Positions 25,363 through 32,493 of a stretch of 36,065 nt of DNA are shown here, piece after piece. The position numbers and the translations under genes were made by a program. How positions within the stretch are numbered: the first letter of the stretch is position 1; each line of letters starts with the position of its first letter. Location: positions 1 through 36,065 of the forward strand of contig CADBZI010000046.1 of assembly GCA_902799015.1 (NCBI GenBank), written 5' to 3'. The notes beneath the pieces are model-generated. The model was not told where the DNA came from. It made no database searches and saw nothing but the letters and a program-made list of their open reading frames with translations. Source of the stretch: an uncultured Lachnospiraceae bacterium (GTDB taxonomy: Bacteria; Bacillota; Clostridia; Lachnospirales; Lachnospiraceae).

Positions 25363-26601
25363 TTACTGAAGCGGATATTTCTTCGTGATATCCGCTACTA
25401 TCCTGCGGCACTTGTCCGCCTCCGCATCTCCTTTCAGAATCACAGAGGCGATGACTTCCGCAACCTGGTCAAAGTCATCCTCTTTCAGACCGCGGGTGGT
25501 CGCCGCCGGTGTTCCGAGACGCAGCCCGCTTGTCACAAACGGTGATCTCGGATCTCGCGGAATCGTGTTCTTGTTCGCGGTAATGCCGACATTGTCGAGC
25601 GCTTCTTCCACCTCTGCTCCTGTCCTGCCGGATGCGGTAAGGTCGACCAGCATCAGATGATTGTCGGTTCCGCCGGATACAAGGTCGATGCCTCTGCTTT
25701 GCAGACCCTTTGCAAGCGCGCTGGCATTTTTGACAATCTGTTCGCAATACTGCCGGAATTCAGGCTGCAGGGCTTCCCGGAAGCAGACTGCCTTGGCAGC
25801 GATCACATGCTCCAGAGGTCCTCCCTGGATTCCCGGGAATACTGCTTTATTCAGCTTATGTTCCTTTCCGAATTCTGCGCTGGAAAGGATCAGGCCGCCG
25901 CGCGGTCCGCGAAGTGTCTTGTGCGTTGTCGTTGTCACCACATGCGCATAGGGGAACGGGCTCGGATGAACCCCGGTCGCAACCAGTCCCGCAATGTGCG
26001 CGATATCTGCCATCAGATAAGCACCCACCGCATCCGCGATCTCACGGAATCTCTTAAAATCAATCGTCCGCGCATAGGCGCTGGCGCCGCAGATGATCAG
26101 TTTCGGTCTGCATTCCTTTGCAATGCGCTCCACCTCATCATAATCAATCACGCCATCCGCTGACACGCCGTACGGAACATACTTGAAATAGAGGCCGGAG
26201 AAATTAACGGGGCTCCCGTGCGAGAGATGTCCGCCCTCTGAAAGGTTCATTCCCATAAAGGTGTCGCCCGGCTGGAGCAGGGCCAGTTCGACTGCCATAT
26301 TCGCCTGACAGCCGGAATGCGGCTGGACATTTGCCCAGGTGCATCCGAACAGACGCTTTGCTCTCTCTCTTGCAAGGTTCTCAATCTCATCTACGACACT
26401 GCATCCGCCATAGTAGCGATGCCCCGGAAGGCCTTCCGCGTATTTATTCGTCAACGGGCTTCCCATTGCTGCCATCACAGCATGCGATACCCAGTTTTCC
26501 GACGCGATCAGTTCAATGTGGCTGTTCTGTCTTGCAACCTCTTTCTCAATGGCAGCTGCAATCTCCGGATCTTCCCTCCGTACCTCGTCAATAGAGTACA
26601 T
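25363..26601 (-). CDS. glyA: Serine hydroxymethyltransferase
   Basis: GlyA is a PLP enzyme interconverting serine and glycine and giving methylene-THF. The sequence (412 aa) has the [14 protein letters not shown] start, [12 protein letters not shown] and GSPVNFSG. The PLP lysine is in [16 protein letters not shown]. The C-terminal [15 protein letters not shown] is typical. The ATG at 26601 is preferred (AGGAG upstream) over a start nine codons earlier. A good promoter lies 134 nt upstream. It and fhs, which is nearby, share folate chemistry. Confidence 0.96.
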   Translation of the reverse strand: MYSIDEVRREDPEIAAAIEKEVARQNSHIELIASENWVSHAVMAAMGSPLTNKYAEGLPGHRYYGGCSVVDEIENLARERAKRLFGCTWANVQPHSGCQANMAVELALLQPGDTFMGMNLSEGGHLSHGSPVNFSGLYFKYVPYGVSADGVIDYDEVERIAKECRPKLIICGASAYARTIDFKRFREIADAVGAYLMADIAHIAGLVATGVHPSPFPYAHVVTTTTHKTLRGPRGGLILSSAEFGKEHKLNKAVFPGIQGGPLEHVIAAKAVCFREALQPEFRQYCEQIVKNASALAKGLQSRGIDLVSGGTDNHLMLVDLTASGRTGAEVEEALDNVGITANKNTIPRDPRSPFVTSGLRLGTPAATTRGLKEDDFDQVAEVIASVILKGDAEADKCRRIVADITKKYPLQ

Positions 26602-26734
26602 AAGCGTCCTTCTCCTTTCCGAAACCATTCCATCCTGCTGCCGGCAGGTTTTCGTTTACCCCTTCGCGGAAGCTGCATGATTCCCGCAAACTGCCGGCAC
26701 CCGGCAGACAGGCCTTCCCCGTCCGCCCGCGTGA

Positions 26735-26763
26735 ATCATATCGAATTCATAAAGGGACGTCAA
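26735..26763 (-). promoter_or_regulatory. Promoter of glyA
   Basis: On the minus strand, -35 TTGACG (26758-26763), 17 bp, -10 TATGAT (26735-26740). The -35 overlaps the end of the CPBP gene. The leader of about 125 nt has a CTGCCGG-GTG-CCGGCAG hairpin and a 7-bp inverted repeat (ATGATTC/GAATCAT), but it matches no riboswitch I recognise. Confidence 0.65.
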
Positions 26764-27254
26764 GCAGGAAAGGCCTGTCTCATAAAAGAGGAGATCAGGA
26801 TCGCAGTCAGATTCGCGCCGATATGGCACAGTATCGGCACTTCCATCCGTCCGCTCCTGCTCCGCAGCTTTTGCAGAATCAGACCGGCGGGAAATGCATA
26901 CAGCATCTGGAGCACATTTCCATGCCACAGTGCAAACAGCGCGGAAACAATCCACGTTCCCGCCTTTTCCCCGGCAAAGCGTTTCACCAGGTCGAACAGG
27001 AGCAGGCGGAACAGGAATTCCTCCAGAACCGGGCTGACGATCCCGTACAAGGCAATCTGTATCTGCAGCGGCTGAGAAAACAGCCCGGCAAGCACCGTAT
27101 CCGGAAACCATCTCTCCGGGTGAAGCAGCGCTGATACCGCGCCCCAGGCAAGCGCCATCCCCACGCCGGCCAAAAAAGCGCCCGCCAAAGAAGCCGCTGT
27201 GCGGATGCCGCTGCCATGGTCCGTATGCATCTGATTCTTTCTTCTTGTGCCCAT
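26760..27254 (-). CDS. CPBP family intramembrane metalloprotease
   Basis: The 164-aa membrane protein has the three CPBP/Abi signatures: EE at 78-79 with R83 (EEFLFR), FALWH (F107...H111), and a final H144 with N148. The family includes CAAX-type prenyl-protease relatives and bacteriocin-immunity proteins; the substrate is unknown. The start is uncertain. The ATG at 27254 would be leaderless or nearly so if TATAAT at 27262-27267 is the -10; the ATG at 27230 is the alternative. The product is shorter than many family members, but the motifs are complete. Confidence 0.82.
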   Translation of the reverse strand: MGTRRKNQMHTDHGSGIRTAASLAGAFLAGVGMALAWGAVSALLHPERWFPDTVLAGLFSQPLQIQIALYGIVSPVLEEFLFRLLLFDLVKRFAGEKAGTWIVSALFALWHGNVLQMLYAFPAGLILQKLRSRSGRMEVPILCHIGANLTAILISSFMRQAFPA

Positions 27255-27261
27255 GGAGCTT

Positions 27262-27267
27262 ATTATA
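27262..27267 (-). promoter_or_regulatory. -10 box of the CPBP gene
   Basis: A perfect TATAAT on the minus strand lies 7 nt before the first ATG of the CPBP gene. The -35 is poor (TTTTGG with 17-bp spacing). If used, transcription starts at or just before the ATG at 27254. Confidence 0.4.
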
Positions 27268-27281
27268 TCATGGTGATTACA

Positions 27282-27483
27282 ACGCCAAAAGCCTGACCTC
27301 CACGCAAGCACGCTTGCGGTGGAGGGAAAGGGTTTTTGGCGTGCCCCTGCATGAGTGCGTAGTGGGGCCCACGACGTCCGGTGGACGTCGGCTTTGGGCC
27401 GGCCGGAGCGAAGCGGAGACCAGGGGCCCCATGGAGCACGAATGAAGGGCAGGATTGTGAAAGCGCGAAGCGCGGAGCAATCC
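27282..27483. other. Unidentified highly structured non-coding element
   Basis: About 200 nt between two minus-strand genes are almost entirely inverted repeats. (A) 27282-27342: ACGCCAAAA/TTTTGGCGT, enclosing CCTCCAC-GCAAGC/GCTTGC-GTGGAGG. (B) GCCCCTG 27343-27349 pairs with CAGGGGC 27421-27427, enclosing (C). (C) 27366-27400: GGCCCA plus CGACGTCC paired with GGACGTCG plus TGGGCC, with a GCTT bulge. (D) 27452-27483: GGATTG/CAATCC enclosing GCGC-GAA-GCGC. Two similar direct segments (CATGAGTGCG, CATGGAGCACG) flank C. No convincing gene or U-tract is present. It may be a structured RNA or a dispersed repeat. Confidence 0.55.
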
Positions 27484-27512
27484 GTAATCGACTTTTGATG
27501 GGTTAATTGTTC

Positions 27513-30500
27513 TCACCTGACGTACCATCTGCGATAAAGGAAGATTCCAAGCCCTGTTATCCCGGCAAAGAGCGCCAGCGCAATCCGGAAGGCCGCGTTG
27601 AACAGTCTTTTGTCTTCTTCCCCTGCTTTTGTCAAAAGCCTGGACGCAGTAACCTGGGTATCCGGTACAGGCGATGTCTGACGCATCGCATCCATCCGCT
27701 GCCCCTGATACAGATTTCTCACGATTCCTGTCCCGCTCAAGGGTCGGCTCCTGAATCGTACCTTCTGTCCGAAGTAAGACCACAGTCTGGTCAGAGACTT
27801 CCTGATCAGTGCGATCTGCTGCGCGCTGAGCCTGTCTTTCCGATAATCCTTTGCGGCGGAAGGATCCTTCGAGGAAACATAAACCGGTATCTCCGCAGTC
27901 CATGCTTCATTTCCCGCCTTATCCGCAGCGTGTACCTGAACGGTCTGCCAGGATTCCTTCTCGGAAAGCGGAATCTTGATAATCCTTCCCGCACTGCCGG
28001 AAGGTTCCGTTTTCGGATCCTTGATCTTCCCGGAATTTACATATACCTCCGCCTTGTCGAGCGCCTGATTGTCCCGGATCTCAACGACTGCGGTCAACTC
28101 CCTTTCCTGGTATCTGCCTTCCGGGCGGATCCCGGATACAAGGAATTCCGGCGCTGCCGTATCAATCGCAAACCGCACGGGAAGCCTCTGTGCGGAGCTG
28201 TCCGATGCGTTTCCGGCGCGGTCGGTCGTCACAAGCATGACCTCATAGGTACCATCCTTCCGGAAGCTGGAAGCCGGAACTGTATAGGTATACTCAGATC
28301 TGCCCTGAGTGGACCTGCTCTCCTGCACGGCAAGCTCCGAGCCCGCATGCAGTTCACGCATATTCTCGCCTGCGCGAAGCAAAACCTTCGCTTCTCCTAC
28401 CCGGTCCAGGTTCGTCTCCAGAAAAGTGACATCAAAGGGCTTCGTGTGATAAAACCTGCTCAGCATACTGCGGGTACTGTCAGACAGACCATAGGTGGAG
28501 CCAAACCGGTTCACAGAGAAGGACAGCTGACGCTTCGACTGGTTCCCTGCCCGGTCTGACGCTGTTACGGTCAGATGATAGATCGCGTCTGCCTCTCTTC
28601 TTCGGGGAAAGTCCCCGAATGTCAGGAGGGCGCCTCCGCCCGACTCCTCTCTGAGTGATGCGGCAGGAATGATTCCGCCAAAATCTGCTTTCATCTCTGC
28701 TTTCATAGAACCGGGAAGAAAGGATGCGTCAAGGCACCTTGCCTGAATATGCAGCGTGGATGCATTTGCGCTTCCGTCCTCTGCGCCGGTAATTTCGATC
28801 GTGGGATCCGACGCGTCAATCACAACCATCTCACTTTGTGCAAGGCTTTCATTTCCGACCCGGTCCCTGACCCATGCTTCTACGGCAAAGATCCCCTCTC
28901 CGCCCATTGGAACAGACCCCGTCTGTCCGGTCTCTTTCCATTCTGTCCGGGGAGACAGCTTTAAGGATCCGCGCAGGGCAGCCTGCACATTCTCCGTACT
29001 CAGAGGGGCTGAAAGAGTCCGGTACAGGATCGAATCCAGACCGCTGACGTCATCCTCCGCGACCTTGATCGAGGCAAGCGCGGAGGATGGCGAAAACAGC
29101 AGTCCGCCCGAAGAAGAAGCACCTGAGATCCGGAAGGAAGCTGTCTGTGTGTTTCCGTCAGCGCGGCACACAACACGTTCCTCCTCGGAATCTGCCAGGA
29201 GCGCTCCATCCGGCCCGCGCATTTCCAGCCGGAAACGAAAAACCGTATCTCCTGTGATATTGGCCAGTCTGGCACCGCTGTTATATCCTTGTTCAGGCAG
29301 AGGCTCTGCCCGCAGCGCGGTCCCGGCGCGCACGATTACGCCTCCATTCTCATCCATCCGGAAGGCTCCCTTTCCTCCCTTCAGCTCATAGGAGACATCT
29401 CTCTTGAGCGGTGCTCTCAGAATTGTAACCGTTCCGCTCTCAAACCCCTTCTGCCCGGGATCGGAACAGAACGCATAGTTGGCGGTCGGGTTGCCGGCCG
29501 GGACGCCGGCCGCATCCTTCTTCAGCAGTATGGCATCCTGATATTGCCGTACGCGCACCGCTCCTGCAGGGTCTTCCCCTTCCGGTTCGTATATCGGGCT
29601 CCATCTCTGAAGGACGGATGGATTCACCTCAGGCTGCGGAGGCTCAAACCCCTCCGGTATGATCTCCTCCCCGGCCTGATTTCGTACGAACCCGCTTACG
29701 CGGATAACCGTCTCTTCCTCAAAATGGATATGCTCCAGATCTGCCGGATCCCCGTACAGCTTGGTCCCGTCTGCGATGCGGACCGAAAGAAGGGCTTTCC
29801 TGACCGTCACCTTCAGATCGGGGTGGGTCGTTGTCTCATCCAGCTTCACATATTCCGGGCTGGGCGTCTGAAGGGTGAAACTGCACACGACTTTTCGCTC
29901 TCCCGCATCCGCGCTTTCCAGGCGTGCGCTGCATACAACATGATATTCCGGGGTTTTCTCTTCCGAAGCGGATTCTTCCTCCTGCTCATCCATGCCATCC
30001 TTTCCTCCCGTTTCCTCCGGGATCTGGTGAATCGATGTCTGAAATGTCAGATCTATCTTGTCAGTGCCGTCATATACTCTGCCGCCTTCCGGAAGAACGG
30101 CAGCTGCGTTCAGAATCCGCACCAGATAATGATGCGGCCGCTCCGGCTTTTCCGTTTCCGGGGAGGACTCACTCTGGGAAGAAGACTCTGTCTCGGAAGC
30201 AGATTCACTCTGAGAGACAGTCTCCGCCTCGGAGGAAGGCTCATTCCGGGAGTCAGTCTCCGCCTCGGAGGAAGGATCACTCCGGGAGGCTGTCCCCGTC
30301 TCGGAGGAAGGATCATTCCGGGAGGCGGACTCATCCCGCGGGGAATGCTCTGCTCCGGTTGCGTCTTCTTTTTTCGGCGCGTTCTCCCGCGCTGCGTCCG
30401 GCCGGCCGGATGGCAGAGTTTCCCCCGGCAAGTTGGTACTTTCCGGCGGTGCACTTTGCACCGCTGCTCTTTCCGGCTCTGTCTCCACACAGGTTCCTTT

Positions 30501-30590
30501 TACAGTGCCCCCCGGCAGCAATACCGCCATTGTCACGGCAAGCATCCATGCGGCTATGCCTGTTCCCAATCTGATTCCCGTCTGCTTCAT
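27513..30590 (-). CDS. Large surface protein with MBG/YDG and Ig-like domains
   Basis: The product (1025 aa) has a signal peptide (about 1-33) and a Ser/Glu/Pro-rich stalk with five 12-residue repeats (87-146). A YDG-like segment (GRVYDGTDKIDL) and an MBG-like segment (GTKLYGDPADL) follow. Then come several Ig-like modules marked by DRVGN, DRAGN, DRAGN and DKAGN. A C-terminal span (FRIALALFAGITGLGIFLY) ends in RRWYVR, so it is a membrane-anchored exoplasmic protein. No LPXTG was seen. It starts 3 nt after the kinase stop, with GGAGGAAT upstream inside the kinase gene, so the two are coupled. Function is unknown; adhesion or wall contact is a guess. Confidence 0.8.
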   Translation of the reverse strand: MKQTGIRLGTGIAAWMLAVTMAVLLPGGTVKGTCVETEPERAAVQSAPPESTNLPGETLPSGRPDAARENAPKKEDATGAEHSPRDESASRNDPSSETGTASRSDPSSEAETDSRNEPSSEAETVSQSESASETESSSQSESSPETEKPERPHHYLVRILNAAAVLPEGGRVYDGTDKIDLTFQTSIHQIPEETGGKDGMDEQEEESASEEKTPEYHVVCSARLESADAGERKVVCSFTLQTPSPEYVKLDETTTHPDLKVTVRKALLSVRIADGTKLYGDPADLEHIHFEEETVIRVSGFVRNQAGEEIIPEGFEPPQPEVNPSVLQRWSPIYEPEGEDPAGAVRVRQYQDAILLKKDAAGVPAGNPTANYAFCSDPGQKGFESGTVTILRAPLKRDVSYELKGGKGAFRMDENGGVIVRAGTALRAEPLPEQGYNSGARLANITGDTVFRFRLEMRGPDGALLADSEEERVVCRADGNTQTASFRISGASSSGGLLFSPSSALASIKVAEDDVSGLDSILYRTLSAPLSTENVQAALRGSLKLSPRTEWKETGQTGSVPMGGEGIFAVEAWVRDRVGNESLAQSEMVVIDASDPTIEITGAEDGSANASTLHIQARCLDASFLPGSMKAEMKADFGGIIPAASLREESGGGALLTFGDFPRRREADAIYHLTVTASDRAGNQSKRQLSFSVNRFGSTYGLSDSTRSMLSRFYHTKPFDVTFLETNLDRVGEAKVLLRAGENMRELHAGSELAVQESRSTQGRSEYTYTVPASSFRKDGTYEVMLVTTDRAGNASDSSAQRLPVRFAIDTAAPEFLVSGIRPEGRYQERELTAVVEIRDNQALDKAEVYVNSGKIKDPKTEPSGSAGRIIKIPLSEKESWQTVQVHAADKAGNEAWTAEIPVYVSSKDPSAAKDYRKDRLSAQQIALIRKSLTRLWSYFGQKVRFRSRPLSGTGIVRNLYQGQRMDAMRQTSPVPDTQVTASRLLTKAGEEDKRLFNAAFRIALALFAGITGLGIFLYRRWYVR
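30153..30332 (-). repeat. Five 36-bp imperfect tandem repeats in the surface-protein stalk
   Basis: Residues 87-146 are five 12-residue units of the form ESxSRNDPSSET and its variants, changing towards SQSESxSETE near the wall-distal end. Each unit is 36 bp. Such stalk repeats often vary in number between strains. Confidence 0.75.
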
Positions 30591-30593
30591 GCC

Positions 30594-32276
30594 TTATGAT
30601 TCCTCCTTCCCATCCTCCTGATCTGATATCTTCCGGGCTGCTTCCATCGCTGTAAGGCAGGCCTTCTCTACGTCCTTTTGCACCGGCTCATACAATGCTT
30701 CCCGTCCGGCGGGGACCGCCACCTCTTCCGCCATCTGCTTCAGTTCTTCGATTCGCCCGATCTGCAGTGTTCTGCCGATGCCGCCCCGGGCAAGCTCTCC
30801 CGAAAGAAAGGGCAGCGTCTGCAGGGTTTCCCTGCAGAACTTCAGCCTCTGCAGCGGGTTCTGCAGGATGCTGTCCAGCCCGCCATCCGCCAGAATCCGG
30901 CTCAGGTCCTCCCAATACTGCATCGCATGCAAAGAAGGATCCTCCCCGGATTCCGTATGCAGCTTTTCCAGAACCGCCCCGAGCTTCAGGTACCAGGATG
31001 CCTTGCTCCGAGCCTCCTCTGCCTCTGCATTTTGTGTGCCCTGCGCGGCTTCCAGTACCTTCTCAAACCAGCCCATCGCGATCCTCCTGCTGTCTTCCCG
31101 CGGGCTGCTGTACCAGTAAGCCAGGGCGATCTGAACCGCCGTTTTAAGATAAGCCTCCGGCGCTTCCGCCAGCAGTTCCTCAAAAGTCCTTTCTGAGCCG
31201 GGTCGTACCGAATGCAGCGTGTCGCGCAGAAAGGTCTCTTCCTCGTCGGAGAAGCTTCCGTCTGTCTGCGCGTCCTCAAGAAACTTCAGATAGGCATCGC
31301 TTTTTGACGGGTTCAGAAAGACCGCCCTTCTGTAATAATCCCTGCTTTCCGCTTCGCTCACGACACTTGCCTCACGAACCAGCTTTTCATAGTTCCACGA
31401 TTCGTCCGCAGACAGATCCAAGGCAGACGGAAGGATCTGAATGCACAGGGCTGCGGCCGGAAACGCAATTGACAGTGATCCGAGCAGCTGAAGTCTTCTG
31501 CGCTTTCTCCTCTCCTTCTTCCTGATCCGTTTCAATGCTTCCCGCAAAGCGGCCGCGCTTTGAAAACGCTGCCCCGGATCCTCCCTGAGACAGCGCAGGA
31601 TCAGATCTGACAGCTGCGGGGGAATGTTCGGCACACAGCTTTTATCCGCCGCCTTGCGCCAGGTCACTCCTGCCGCGATCCGGTAGAGGGTCGCGCCAAG
31701 CCCGTAGAGATCTGTCCTGACATCCGGCTGTGGTCCGCCTGTGCGGTACTGCTCCGGAGCCGCATATCCATCTGTCCCCATCCCCTTCATCCGCTCCTTC
31801 TCCTTCCATGCAGATCCAAAGTCCACAAGCTTGATCAGGCCATCCGGCCTGCGGATCAGGTTCGACGGCTTGATGTCCAGATGGCAGACCGGCGGCTTCT
31901 GCTTCTCCAGATAGCACAGAGCTTCCGTTACCTGCTCCGCCACATCCTGCACCTCCCGGGCGGAGAGTACCTGCCTGTTCCGGATCCTTTTGTCCAGGGA
32001 GACGCCCCGGACATGCTCCATCACCAGAAAAACCCGGTCCTTCTCCTGCAGTACATCAATGACCTGTGCAAGATGATGCATCTTGAGCCGTTTCATCATC
32101 TGAAGCTCATGGCAGAAGCATGCATCCTCCGCACTCTCACAGACCCGGATCTCCTTGATGGCCCAGAACATCTCAGTCTGCATGTGAATGGCAAGATAGA
32201 CGCTGCCCTCCGCACCTTCTCCCAGCTGCCGGAGCAGTTTGTATTTTCCGGCCAGGACCTCCCCCTCCCTCATCAT
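30594..32276 (-). CDS. Membrane-anchored Ser/Thr protein kinase with extracytoplasmic helical domain
   Basis: The Hanks-type kinase domain (about 8-250) has the glycine loop LGEGAEGSVY, K41 (AIKE), catalytic HLDIKPSN (H132, D134), DFGSAW (D152) and APEQY. All key residues are present, so it should be active. A basic run (RIRKKERRKRRR) and one membrane span (about 262-285) follow. The remaining 270 residues are TPR-like helices outside the cell; there are no PASTA repeats, so it is not PrkC-like. The start at 32276 has AGGAGG 7 nt upstream. It is coupled to the surface-protein gene and preceded by a terminator-like hairpin. The product is about 560 aa. Confidence 0.88.
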   Translation of the reverse strand: MMREGEVLAGKYKLLRQLGEGAEGSVYLAIHMQTEMFWAIKEIRVCESAEDACFCHELQMMKRLKMHHLAQVIDVLQEKDRVFLVMEHVRGVSLDKRIRNRQVLSAREVQDVAEQVTEALCYLEKQKPPVCHLDIKPSNLIRRPDGLIKLVDFGSAWKEKERMKGMGTDGYAAPEQYRTGGPQPDVRTDLYGLGATLYRIAAGVTWRKAADKSCVPNIPPQLSDLILRCLREDPGQRFQSAAALREALKRIRKKERRKRRRLQLLGSLSIAFPAAALCIQILPSALDLSADESWNYEKLVREASVVSEAESRDYYRRAVFLNPSKSDAYLKFLEDAQTDGSFSDEEETFLRDTLHSVRPGSERTFEELLAEAPEAYLKTAVQIALAYWYSSPREDSRRIAMGWFEKVLEAAQGTQNAEAEEARSKASWYLKLGAVLEKLHTESGEDPSLHAMQYWEDLSRILADGGLDSILQNPLQRLKFCRETLQTLPFLSGELARGGIGRTLQIGRIEELKQMAEEVAVPAGREALYEPVQKDVEKACLTAMEAARKISDQEDGKEES

Positions 32277-32303
32277 GCAGCACCTCCTTTTGGCCAAAAC
32301 AAA

Positions 32304-32330
32304 AAGAGACCCACGCAATGTAAGTCTCTT
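32304..32330 (-). terminator. Terminator or attenuator between recD2 and the kinase
   Basis: On the minus strand AAGAGAC (32324-32330) pairs with GTCTCTT (32304-32310). The stem extends to about 11 bp through G-T pairs around a 5-nt loop, followed by TTTTGTTTT. It lies 28 nt before the kinase start, so it either ends recD2 transcripts or controls read-through into the kinase. Confidence 0.75.
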
Positions 32331-32435
32331 CAATCCTGATTGTATGCTGTTTTCAGACGCGGAGCAATTGACACCTTCGCCAAAATAATCTGCCCTGCAG
32401 CCCGTGCTTCTCCATCCCTTCGTGCAGTCACTTAT

Positions 32436-32462
32436 GCAAGTGTGACAACTGCAAGTGTGACA
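32436..32462. repeat. Direct repeat of 12 bp upstream of the kinase operon
   Basis: GCAAGTGTGACA occurs at 32436-32447 and 32451-32462, a period of 15 bp. It lies in the gap between recD2 and the kinase. The spacing is not a whole number of helical turns; a regulator site is possible but unproven. Confidence 0.45.
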
Positions 32463-32493
32463 GCCTCGGCGCGTCGCTGCTCTTTGCTCTTAT

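Noticed and set aside
26602-26734. ZTP or glycine riboswitch in the glyA leader
   Set aside because: The leader has hairpins but I could not find the conserved ZTP or glycine aptamer blocks.
27282-27342. Simple terminator for the surface-protein gene
   Set aside because: The stem is strong, but no U-run follows on the minus strand and the structure continues for another 140 nt.
29289-30599. Plus-strand open frames opposite the surface-protein gene
   Set aside because: Arg/Ser-rich low-complexity shadow of the repeat-rich coding strand, with no start signals.
30594-32276. Pseudokinase
   Set aside because: The ATP Lys, the HxD Asp, the downstream Asn and the DFG Asp are all present, although HLD replaces HRD.
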